In this document: piece by piece, positions 9,387 through 16,354 of the stretch
Layout: each line of letters opens with the position of its first letter
Position numbering within the stretch: position 1 is the first letter of the stretch
Assembly (NCBI GenBank): GCA_964630665.1
Contig: CAZVVN010000046.1
Span: 1 to 26,485, forward strand
Direction of reading: 5' to 3'
Source: UBA9619 sp964630665
GTDB lineage: Bacteria > Pseudomonadota > Gammaproteobacteria > Arenicellales > UBA868
Length of the DNA: 26,485 nucleotides
The notes under the pieces: generated by a model
Seen by the model: the letters and a program-made list of their open reading frames with translations, nothing else
What the model was told of the DNA's origin: nothing
The model's database searches: none
Translations under genes and position numbers: made by a program

Positions 9387-10016
9387 CTAGACCCACAGAT
9401 CGGGTTGTTTTAGCTTCTCCAGCAGTTGATGAATGTTCTCTTGAGCGTTCGTTTCGTATTGATCCCGAAAGTACTGCGTATGAAATATGCCCGGCCAACT
9501 TAACAGCCGCTCGAGAAACAGTTCCTGTCCAGCCCTGAACCGGGTGTCGTCCAGATGTGATGCTTCCTGACGCAAGAGGCATGTATCGGCAAAGAACGCT
9601 TTCCAGGGTTGACCAAAGCCTGACAGGTCAACATCCATTACAAACTGAGCATCGACTTCTCGAGTCATCTTTTGGTAACGGGTTGCAAGAATCGCCAGGG
9701 CTACTTGGGAAACAGGTTCGGGCGGCAAATGACTCCCAGCCAGTTCAACGAACCAGTCAGCGCTGAGTTGCTCATTCTCCGCCGACCCAACCTCGAGTAT
9801 GGCATCGTGAAACCAGAGGGCCATTTCGACGACATCATTCTGACCCATAGCCCCGGTCGCCCGGTCGTAGCTGGAAAGACAGTACTCGATATGATCAGCC
9901 GTGTGGTAGTAACGGTGTGGCTCATCGTACTTTTCCGACAACGCCTGGAATATCCGATCCGCCTCCGAGCCGCCGCCAAAACGACCCCACAGATCGTGGA
10001 AACGATCTCCATCCAT
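9387..10016 (-). CDS. HD-domain metal-dependent phosphohydrolase-like protein
   Basis: This 209-residue protein resembles the predicted metal-dependent HD-superfamily hydrolases of the COG4339 type. The visible ligand set is RYYHTADHIEYCL (His38, His42), the HD doublet in LWFHDAI (His70-Asp71) and an Asp-rich MDVDLSGFG (Asp128, Asp130). Members of this family have no firmly established substrate; some HD proteins cleave nucleotides or phosphate esters. The start is ATG 10016, only six bases after the stop of the cyclic-nucleotide-binding gene, and pccA begins 30 bases beyond its stop. It is therefore almost certainly co-transcribed with both. The function is unknown. Confidence 0.85.
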   Translation of the reverse strand: MDGDRFHDLWGRFGGGSEADRIFQALSEKYDEPHRYYHTADHIEYCLSSYDRATGAMGQNDVVEMALWFHDAILEVGSAENEQLSADWFVELAGSHLPPEPVSQVALAILATRYQKMTREVDAQFVMDVDLSGFGQPWKAFFADTCLLRQEASHLDDTRFRAGQELFLERLLSWPGIFHTQYFRDQYETNAQENIHQLLEKLKQPDLWV

Positions 10017-10022
10017 GATCAG

Positions 10023-10505
10023 TTATCCGCCAGCTGGTGAGTTGCTGTTCTGGTTCACTGATCTGGCCTCTTCCAGCATTCGGGTCGTATTGGCAAGTCG
10101 CTCGACAAGCTGGCGCATCACATCCAGTGCGATTTCAGGGTTCTCGGTCATCAGATGAAGGAAATCATCTGAGGCAATCCTCAGGCTTCGAACTTCACCC
10201 CTGGCCTTGAGAGTAGCCGAACGAGGTGAATTACCGATCACCCCCATCTCTCCGATCAACTGGTTCTCACCCAGAACAACCAGCGGTTCACCCACAGGTT
10301 CATCGGCGAAGACTTCGACCTCACCGCTCATCACGACATAGGCACTGTCGGTCGCTGCACCGGCCCTGAACAGCACTTCCCCATCTCGAAATTGCGATTC
10401 CTCGCTGGTGAATGCCAACAGCTTCAGCCGGGCTGCATCCAGCCGCGCGAACATCGGCACTTGCCTGAGCTGTTCCGCATCCCTGAACAGATCCATAGTG
10501 TCCAT
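10023..10505 (-). CDS. Stand-alone cyclic-nucleotide-binding domain protein
   Basis: This 160-residue protein consists almost entirely of one CRP-like cyclic-nucleotide-binding domain (about 15-125). It has the beta-roll sequence GEVLFRAGAATDSAYVVMSGEVEVF and a phosphate-binding cassette GEMGVIGNSPRSATL that keeps the Glu and Arg used to hold cAMP or cGMP. A helical tail follows, and no helix-turn-helix, channel or kinase domain is present, so it is not a transcription factor by itself. The start is ATG 10505 or the ATG three codons downstream; neither has a clear Shine-Dalgarno. It lies 73 bases after mobA and six bases before the HD-domain gene, suggesting that these two products work together. 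Confidence 0.86.
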   Translation of the reverse strand: MDTMDLFRDAEQLRQVPMFARLDAARLKLLAFTSEESQFRDGEVLFRAGAATDSAYVVMSGEVEVFADEPVGEPLVVLGENQLIGEMGVIGNSPRSATLKARGEVRSLRIASDDFLHLMTENPEIALDVMRQLVERLANTTRMLEEARSVNQNSNSPAGG

Positions 10506-10578
10506 ACACTCAATTGAAAAGCAAACCGGGATTTAACCCCAAAATGGGCGAGGAGGCAAAACCCGGGGCTCTTTCCTG

Positions 10579-11190
10579 TCAGATATCTCCCGAACCAGGC
10601 ATCTCTTCGAGATCTCGAAGCTCCCGGGGGGTGTTCACATTGAGAAACATCTCGGGTCGGTCAGAAAAGTCCACGCTCTGCCAAGCCTGCCGATTCAGCC
10701 AAAGGTCGATCTTGCGGCCGCCGTCTCTGAGGAACAGCTCAAGGTCGAATCGGCAGTTCTCGTTGACCAGACTGAAAACCGGTTGCAGGCGGTGGCCATC
10801 ATGCGCTACCGCAACCATGCTGCCGGAGCTAAGCGCCGCGCAATGAAGCCGTTCAACAAGATCATAAGCCAGCAACGGTGAATCGCATGGCGCTGTCACC
10901 ACCCACGGCGTATCGGCACAACTGAGTCCGGAGGCCAGTCCGGCGAGCGGCCCGAGAAACCCGGCATCCTGGTCAGTGATCACCTCATAACCGAGCTTCG
11001 CATAAGACTCGGTATTTCGATTCGCACTGATCAGTACCGTGTTGGTCTGCCGGACAAGCCGATCGAGCACCCAGGCCGCCATGGGTCGACCCCGTAGATC
11101 CAGCAACCCTTTGTCTCGCCCACCCATTCGTCTCGCCCGACCTCCAGCGAGCAGTATGCCGGTGACCTGATCGTGATATCTTGCCAACAC
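10579..11190 (-). CDS. mobA: Molybdenum cofactor guanylyltransferase
   Basis: MobA attaches GMP to molybdopterin to make the bis-MGD cofactor of DMSO-reductase-family enzymes. The 203-residue sequence has the nucleotide-binding signature LAGGRARRMGGRDKG (14-28), GPLAG (80-84) and the Mg-binding CDSP (102-105). The length matches MobA (about 195). The start is GTG 11190, chosen because GGAG lies five bases upstream on the coding strand. It is divergent from bamC and is the first gene of the leftward run ending in fkbM. No other molybdenum gene is present, so its link to the propionyl-CoA genes may be only positional. Confidence 0.93.
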   Translation of the reverse strand: MLARYHDQVTGILLAGGRARRMGGRDKGLLDLRGRPMAAWVLDRLVRQTNTVLISANRNTESYAKLGYEVITDQDAGFLGPLAGLASGLSCADTPWVVTAPCDSPLLAYDLVERLHCAALSSGSMVAVAHDGHRLQPVFSLVNENCRFDLELFLRDGGRKIDLWLNRQAWQSVDFSDRPEMFLNVNTPRELRDLEEMPGSGDI

Positions 11191-11195
11191 TGATC

Positions 11196-11199
11196 TCCA
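11196..11199 (-). promoter_or_regulatory. Shine-Dalgarno of mobA
   Basis: On the minus strand GGAG is followed by five bases and then GTG at 11190. This decides the GTG start over the TTG that follows it. Confidence 0.6.
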
Positions 11200-11305
11200 G
11201 TACTATAGGGCTACTGTGGGTTACAATCTGTTGCGAGTTTCTGCCGGCACCGAATCAACCCGTAATGTTTTTGCAGACAGCTGATCCCTAAAGGTACCCG
11301 GACCC

Positions 11306-12445
11306 TTGTTTTATTCCAAGTACACCTCGAGACTGCTCGTCATCGGGGCATGCAGTACCCTGCTTTTGACCGGTTGTGGCACCACCGACAAGAACCAGGC
11401 CAGCAAGCCCGACTGGAACACCAGTACCAAGCTCGAGATCCCACCGGACCTGACGGCGCCCCGGGAAAGCAAAGATACTCACCTTTACAGTGCCGTAACC
11501 CGAGAAGCCAGCGCTGAGAAACTGGCCGAGTACGAAAAATTTCAGCAGCTAGAACGAATGGCCGAGTATGAGGAATTCCTCAACTGGCGCCAGCAGCGTG
11601 GGAACAGCCAGAACTTGAGTCTGGCAGATTTTCGTGAAGCCCAGTCAACAGAACTGCGTGCCCAGCTGACCGACAAAGGTGTACTCGTCGTCAAGGGTCC
11701 CGATCAACAACGAATCGTGCTGATTGCTGACAGCCTGCAAAACAGCTGGAACCGGGTGGATACTGCCCTGATCAACATGGGTCTGCAGGTCCTGGAGGCC
11801 AATCCTAAGGCCGGTTTCTTCCGGATCCACTACGATACCGAATCATCAGACGATGAATCTATCTGGATGCGCTGGGCATTCTGGCGACATGATCAGGTGA
11901 TCTACACGCTTTGGCTGACTGCTGACGAGGAGATGATTTCAGCAACAATCTTCGACGCTGACGCAGCACCGGTGGTCACGCCGCAAGGCGACACCTTCAT
12001 GGAACGTCTGGGAGTTCAGTTACTGACTTTTGCCGGCAAACACCAGCAGTTTGTTGCTGGCGGCAACCGTGAACAAAAAGGCCTGGCTTTGCGGGAAACA
12101 CCCGAAGGGCGGCTGCAAATGATCATCCCGGGCGGCGCAAAAGGAGCCTGGACGAGACTCGATCGGGTTCTGGGCGACGCCGGTTTTTCGGTGATTAAGA
12201 AAGACCCTGAAACCCTGTTGTTCGTGCTGCGCTATGACGATCCAGAAAACTCTACCGACCCCGGGTTTTTCTCTAAACTGGTATTCTGGAAAAAAGACGA
12301 GCCCGACCCGCAAAGATCCTACCAACTACAGATAACCCCGGCCGGGGACAGGACCATGGTCGACCTACTTGACAGCAATGAACAGCGTACCCAGACCGGT
12401 GACAAGATTCTGACGCTGTTGTTCAACAAGCTGAAAGACGACTAG
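11306..12445 (+). CDS. bamC: BamC-like outer membrane assembly lipoprotein
   Basis: BamC is a lipoprotein of the BAM complex that inserts beta-barrel proteins into the outer membrane. This 379-residue protein has a type II signal peptide ending in the lipobox LLTGC (Cys24), then the BamC signature LEIPPDLTAP near residue 45, and two similar helix-grip domains ending in WRHDQVIYTLWL and LVFWKKDEPD. E. coli BamC is 344 residues; the extra length includes a charged helical stretch around residues 68-95 with EYEKFQQLERMAEYEEF. The start is TTG 11306, with AAAGG 11 bases upstream; it gives a proper signal peptide. In E. coli the gene follows dapA, but here it stands alone, divergent from mobA and convergent with a small lipoprotein. 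Assignment to the NlpB/BamC family is strong; function in BAM is inferred. Confidence 0.88.
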   Translation: MFYSKYTSRLLVIGACSTLLLTGCGTTDKNQASKPDWNTSTKLEIPPDLTAPRESKDTHLYSAVTREASAEKLAEYEKFQQLERMAEYEEFLNWRQQRGNSQNLSLADFREAQSTELRAQLTDKGVLVVKGPDQQRIVLIADSLQNSWNRVDTALINMGLQVLEANPKAGFFRIHYDTESSDDESIWMRWAFWRHDQVIYTLWLTADEEMISATIFDADAAPVVTPQGDTFMERLGVQLLTFAGKHQQFVAGGNREQKGLALRETPEGRLQMIIPGGAKGAWTRLDRVLGDAGFSVIKKDPETLLFVLRYDDPENSTDPGFFSKLVFWKKDEPDPQRSYQLQITPAGDRTMVDLLDSNEQRTQTGDKILTLLFNKLKDD

Positions 12446-12485
12446 CCCTGCCGGAATCGCACGGCATAAAGATCCTCCAGGAAAC

Positions 12486-12854
12486 CTACGACCCAGCTTG
12501 GGTTTCTTGCTGGCGTTTCCACTCCTGGTAGGCTTTGAATTCCTGCCAGCGCTTCCATTCCAGATATTCCGCATACTCAGGGTCGTCAATCGCCGGGGAG
12601 GATTCTGGATCGGGGCGATTGGTGCCGAAAATATCGATTGAATAGGAGTATTTTGAGGCCTGACGCAGATCTGAATTGGCGTAGGGCGAGTTCTCACCGG
12701 CTGTGAACTCTTTTCCCCGGCGCTGTTTTTCCGCTGTCTCCCCGGGAACGGTGTCCTGCCCCTTCTCACGGGCCGACGAGCAACCGGCGACTAACGCCAG
12801 GGCCACGCAACCGATCAGCAGCCGGAGAAGAACTTGTCTCGAAAATCGGGGCAC
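12486..12854 (-). CDS. Small lipoprotein of unknown function
   Basis: This 122-residue protein begins with a type II signal peptide whose lipobox is LVAGC (Cys25), so the mature form is a lipid-anchored protein of about 98 residues. The mature part is hydrophilic, with an acidic/Pro linker (RPDPESSPAIDDPEY) and a C-terminal amphipathic helix rich in Tyr, Trp, Glu and Lys (EYAEYLEWKRWQEFKAY). The same kind of EYxEFLxW motif occurs in the convergent BamC-like protein 40 bases away. The start is GTG 12854; later starts would destroy the signal peptide. I do not recognise the family. An envelope role linked to BamC is inference only. Confidence 0.75.
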   Translation of the reverse strand: MPRFSRQVLLRLLIGCVALALVAGCSSAREKGQDTVPGETAEKQRRGKEFTAGENSPYANSDLRQASKYSYSIDIFGTNRPDPESSPAIDDPEYAEYLEWKRWQEFKAYQEWKRQQETQAGS

Positions 12855-12858
12855 TGTA

Positions 12859-12888
12859 ATGATAGGATTTTGATTAAAGACGCTTCAA
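12859..12888 (-). promoter_or_regulatory. Possible promoter of the small lipoprotein gene
   Basis: On the minus strand TTGAAG (12888-12883) is separated by 18 bases from TATCAT (12864-12859), a good match to a sigma-70 promoter. Its start site would fall at or next to the GTG start codon at 12854, implying a leaderless message. It is read by eye and could be chance in this AT-richer stretch. Confidence 0.35.
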
Positions 12889-13160
12889 ACCCGGGGATTG
12901 CGGTCTCTATGGCGGATGATGCTTAGACTATGCTCATTCTAACGCAACCCTGCCGACCCCGCTTCCTGGCGATCGCAGGGCGTTTACAAGGACGAGGTTC
13001 AGGGACGGTATTTAAGATAAGGAGGGTTCAACCGCCTTGGGAGATGTGTAGTTTTTTTACAACAGCACTGTGTCTTTATTCCCGACGAAGTGTTGCATTA
13101 CCACCCATTTATCGCCAAAATGGCGTGGCTTTTGTACAAGAGCACTATAAACCTTTCACT

Positions 13161-13166
13161 GAGGAG
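13161..13166 (+). promoter_or_regulatory. Shine-Dalgarno of the porin gene
   Basis: GAGGAG lies six bases before ATG 13173. Together with the signal peptide that begins there, this fixes the porin start and rejects the in-frame upstream starts. Confidence 0.75.
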
Positions 13167-13172
13167 TTCTAT

Positions 13173-14000
13173 ATGAACAAGAAACTGCTAGCTGTTGCGG
13201 TTGCCGCTACCCTAGCGGCCCCGGCGGCCTTGGCTGACGTGTCTACGTCCGGATCCATCCGGGTGGGCGTTGAGGGCAAGTCTGCGGGCTGGAGCGTTTT
13301 CAACGGCGGCTCACGTCTTCGCTTCAAGGCATCGGAAGACCTGGGTAATGGACAGACCGCTTTCACCACGTACGAGTTCGGCGTCGACGCTGCCGGTGGC
13401 AGTATCGGGGGTGGCTCAACCAACCGCGTCACGCTGGTTGGCCTTAAGGGCGACTGGGGCAGCATCAGCCTCGGTTCCCAGTGGAGCGCGACCTTCAGTG
13501 CGGTCGGCACCTATGCGTGTGTCCACTCAAAATACGGTTGCTCGGGTTACCAGGGTAAGTACCGGGTCGGCAATTCAGTCGTTTTCGCGACCACTGCTGG
13601 TCCGCTCTGGATCATTGCCGACGCACAGATGGATGACTCTTCTACTGACAACATCGACAATGCCTCCATCGGTGGCAAGATGAGCCTCGGTGGCGTGTCC
13701 CTTGGTGCGGCCTACAGGGAAGATGGTGACAACGACTACACCGGTGTCGGTGCGTCCATGTCACTTGCAGGTGTCGGAATCTATGGCTACTACTCCAGCA
13801 CGGCGACTGGCGGTGACTCCCATGGTCTTGGCGCCAAACTAGCTGGTGTCAAGGCAACCTACGAGAAGAGCACAGCTGATGCCTCCGAGATCACCGTCGA
13901 GTACGGTATCGGATTGGGCGGCGGCACCAGTCTCAAACTGCTCGCAAATGATAACGACAGCCGTACGGCTGGTAGCATGATTCTGCGTCAGGACTTCTAA
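13173..14000 (+). CDS. Small Gram-negative outer membrane porin
   Basis: This is a 275-residue outer-membrane beta-barrel protein for diffusion of small solutes. A classic Sec signal peptide MNKKLLAVAVAATLAAPAALA is cleaved before Asp22. The mature chain shows alternating strands, GSRLRFKASEDLGNG and YEFGVDA typical of the proteobacterial general porin family, and it ends in Phe, the BAM recognition residue. It is shorter than 16-strand porins (about 330-380), so it may form a smaller barrel or lack loops. Two cysteines in TYACVHSKYGC could form a disulfide in an external loop. The start is set by GAGGAG six bases upstream, and a strong terminator follows 27 bases after the stop. The gene appears monocistronic. 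Substrate specificity cannot be told from sequence. Confidence 0.85.
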   Translation: MNKKLLAVAVAATLAAPAALADVSTSGSIRVGVEGKSAGWSVFNGGSRLRFKASEDLGNGQTAFTTYEFGVDAAGGSIGGGSTNRVTLVGLKGDWGSISLGSQWSATFSAVGTYACVHSKYGCSGYQGKYRVGNSVVFATTAGPLWIIADAQMDDSSTDNIDNASIGGKMSLGGVSLGAAYREDGDNDYTGVGASMSLAGVGIYGYYSSTATGGDSHGLGAKLAGVKATYEKSTADASEITVEYGIGLGGGTSLKLLANDNDSRTAGSMILRQDF

Positions 14001-14026
14001 AGCCGTTTCCGGATTTATCCGGTCGG

Positions 14027-14056
14027 AAAAGGGCGCCGTCAGGCGCCCTTTTCTTT
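14027..14056 (+). terminator. Rho-independent terminator of the porin gene
   Basis: An 11-base stem, AAAAGGGCGCC paired with GGCGCCCTTTT, encloses the loop GTCA and continues into TTTTCTTTT. The stem is symmetrical with A and T runs, so it could also work weakly for leftward transcription. Confidence 0.93.
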
Positions 14057-14132
14057 TGCAGTTTCAATCAGGTGCGGATCAGCCCATGCTGATGGGTCTT
14101 TCGAACCTGATACCCGGGTGATTCCCCCGCGC

Positions 14133-16043
14133 TTAGTCCACCTTGCGGGATAAGGCCTCAATCAGCGGACCAAGCTGATTTTCATAATGGCGCCAGCGCT
14201 CGACGGACGTCGTGTTAAGCGGCTGGCGTACCTGCCAGAGACTCAAAGTCTGCACCCGATCGACTGATTCGTGGTGCGCAAGACAGGCGTCATCCCAGGG
14301 CAGTTCAAGCCTCCCCAGTACCGGCTCCAGTGTCGATCGGGGTTCGCTGACCAGAGCCTCGTAATGGACATCAAACAGGCGGCCGGGGAGTACAGCGTGC
14401 CAGTGCAACATAAGATCCTGGTAGAGCGTGTAGTAACGGCCCAGTTCTTCGAGGTCATAAGCATAATCAAGTCCCGGCGGAAAGTGCTGGAAGTAATTCG
14501 ACAGGCAGGTGTCCAGGGTATTGCGCACGCAGTGCAGTAAGGATGCACCGGGAAACAGCAGCGCCATCAGGCCAAGGTACATGAAGTTCATCGGCATCTT
14601 GTCAGTCATGCGGTCCGCATCACCGGCCCGCATTGTCAGTTCAGCCAAGTAGGCTGACGCCATGCCTTCCACTTGCGTTGTGTCGAGCTGGCTGACGCAC
14701 TCAGGATAACCAACCTCGTCTGCTGTATCCTGCTCGAGTCTGAGGACCAGTTCGGAGAGCTTGCGAAGCTCTCCCGCCGGGCGGATCTGTGGATGGGCCG
14801 ACAGGACCTGCTCGAGCAAGGTAGTACCGGACCGCGGCATCCCCACAATCAGAACGGGCCCCCGGCTGGTATTGCCTGAGCCGGAAAACTGCTCGAATAG
14901 CTCCCGAGAAAACACCCGTTTAAGGCGCTCGAAGCCGTCGGCGATGACTTCAATGTTGAAATTGACCTGCGGGCGGCGCAACCTGTTGGCTTTGCGGTAG
15001 TGGGCAAAGGCCTCTTTGTGGTCCCCGCAATCATCCAGGGCCTTACCGAGGGCATAGTGCACGTAAAGAGCATCTTCGTCAGCCAGTCTTGATCCGCGCA
15101 GCAGCTTTGACATGCCGGCAATCTCCGATTCATCGGAAGACCCAAAACGATGTGACAGAGCCAGATTCAGGTAAGGGTGGCCGAACCCTGGTGCTGTCTC
15201 GATGAGTTCCCGGAAAATCGACTCGGCTTCTCCGCGCCGGGCGAGGGACGCCACCACCATTCCGAGGTTGTTCTGGACTTCTGGCTGTTTCGGATCTTTC
15301 TCAAGCAGGCGCCGGTAAAGCCCTTCAGCCTCTTCAAGCCACTGCTGCTCATACAGGTTGTTGGCCAGCCTGAACAGCAACTCGGGATGTTCCGGATGAT
15401 GCCGGAGCGCGTCGCGGTAGGCAGACCCGGCGTCTTCGACACGGCGATACGCCTGCAGCATCTGGCCCAGCGCCAACCACAAATCTGCTTGACCAGGATC
15501 ACTGGCGAGTGCATCGCGCAAGGTCTGCTCTGCACGTTCGGGTTCACCTCGGGCATCCATCATCCGTGCGATGCACACAATCAGACCAGGGTCTTTCGGC
15601 GCGAGTTCCAGCGCCCGCCGAAAGCAGGTCTCAGCTTCGGCGTACTGCCCGGCCATTGCCAGGCTTTCACCGGCCCCGGCATGGGCAGCCGGGTTGACCG
15701 GGTCCAATGCAATAGCAAGTTGAAACGCTTTGGATGCCGACGCCACCTGCTCGAGTTGCAACCGTACGCGGCCCAGATTAAGCCAGGCTTCGATCGACTG
15801 AGGACCGAGTTCAGCACTCTGCCGGTAATGGTCGGCAGCAGGAGCTAGTTTGCCCTGGACCTGTAGCGCCAGGGCAAGACTGAAGTGAGCTTCGGGACTG
15901 TCATCGGCCACCCTGATGATCTTTCGCAGGCCCTTCTCTGCCTTTACAGGGTCACCCCGTTGCAGGGCAGCCAGGGCCTGGTCGTAAGAGCGCTGGAGTT
16001 TTGCTGACACGTTTGGGTTTTTGTGGTCTCGCCCTTTCACCAT
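14133..16043 (-). CDS. TPR-repeat sulfotransferase
   Basis: This 636-residue fusion has an N-terminal half of about eight to nine tetratricopeptide repeats (about 14-300, with A-x-x-x-G-x-x-x-A-E patterns such as AEAETCFRRALELAP) and a C-terminal PAPS-dependent sulfotransferase domain. The sulfate-donor loop GMPRSGTTLLEQ lies near 400-411, and the 3'-phosphate-binding region is CVRNTLDTCLSNYFQHF. Proteins of this architecture are common in marine proteobacteria, where they are thought to sulfate glycans, lipids or peptides; the acceptor here is unknown. No signal peptide is present, so it should act in the cytoplasm. The start is ATG 16043 with a weak GGGA upstream. It stands alone between the porin and the glutaredoxin-DinB gene. 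Confidence 0.88.
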   Translation of the reverse strand: MVKGRDHKNPNVSAKLQRSYDQALAALQRGDPVKAEKGLRKIIRVADDSPEAHFSLALALQVQGKLAPAADHYRQSAELGPQSIEAWLNLGRVRLQLEQVASASKAFQLAIALDPVNPAAHAGAGESLAMAGQYAEAETCFRRALELAPKDPGLIVCIARMMDARGEPERAEQTLRDALASDPGQADLWLALGQMLQAYRRVEDAGSAYRDALRHHPEHPELLFRLANNLYEQQWLEEAEGLYRRLLEKDPKQPEVQNNLGMVVASLARRGEAESIFRELIETAPGFGHPYLNLALSHRFGSSDESEIAGMSKLLRGSRLADEDALYVHYALGKALDDCGDHKEAFAHYRKANRLRRPQVNFNIEVIADGFERLKRVFSRELFEQFSGSGNTSRGPVLIVGMPRSGTTLLEQVLSAHPQIRPAGELRKLSELVLRLEQDTADEVGYPECVSQLDTTQVEGMASAYLAELTMRAGDADRMTDKMPMNFMYLGLMALLFPGASLLHCVRNTLDTCLSNYFQHFPPGLDYAYDLEELGRYYTLYQDLMLHWHAVLPGRLFDVHYEALVSEPRSTLEPVLGRLELPWDDACLAHHESVDRVQTLSLWQVRQPLNTTSVERWRHYENQLGPLIEALSRKVD

Positions 16044-16354
16044 TCAGTTTTCCCGTTGCAAAATCCGAAAACCGCTATGAGTCATTAGGCCTGACTACAC
16101 AAGGTTCAGTCAGGGTAAGAAGTCATTGCGTCACAACCAAGGAGAACAAACCGATTGCCTCGGTGTGATGTGCCCTGGGTAGAAATCTCGGAGAATTTTA
16201 CCTCGATTGTAACCAAACCCCGAGCAATCTCCTGAAATGCCTTGCCTTCTGCCGGTACGGGTTGGGCCGACCATGATTCAACCGCTATACTGGTACGTGT
16301 GTTCTTCTTACCCGCGCCGCTTTCTGTAAGAACAGGCGATAGAGAGGCTCTCAC
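16044..16354. other. 311-base intergenic region between the sulfotransferase and glutaredoxin-DinB genes
   Basis: This divergent region holds a probable rightward promoter at 16262-16291 and, in the resulting leader, an inverted repeat TTCTTAC/GTAAGAA (16305-16311 and 16326-16332). A minus-strand frame is open through it but has no start signal, and its third codon positions are not GC-rich as in the real genes here. I see no other gene. Confidence 0.5.
16262..16291 (+). promoter_or_regulatory. Putative sigma-70 promoter of the glutaredoxin-DinB gene
   Basis: TTGGGC (16262-16267) and TATACT (16286-16291) are separated by 18 bases. The -10 box matches five of six consensus bases and the -35 box three of six. 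The predicted leader is about 57 bases and contains a seven-base inverted repeat before the Shine-Dalgarno GAGG at 16344-16347. Confidence 0.5.

Larger units (their letters stand above)
12855..13172. other. 318-base intergenic region between the lipoprotein and porin genes
   Basis: This divergent region contains a possible leftward promoter for the lipoprotein at 12859-12888. It also has a CCCTGC/GCAGGG inverted repeat (12948-12953 and 12975-12980), a perfect anti-Shine-Dalgarno complement TAAGGAGG at 13018-13025 far from the porin start, a run of seven T at 13052-13058, and a CGCCA-AAA-TGGCG dyad at 13113-13125. The frame of the porin stays open back to 12930, but the sequence before 13173 shows no signal peptide or protein character. 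I read it as leader and regulatory DNA. Confidence 0.55.

Noticed and set aside
12930..13172. 81-codon N-terminal extension of the porin
   Set aside because: A complete signal peptide and Shine-Dalgarno begin at 13161-13173; an upstream extension would bury the signal peptide.
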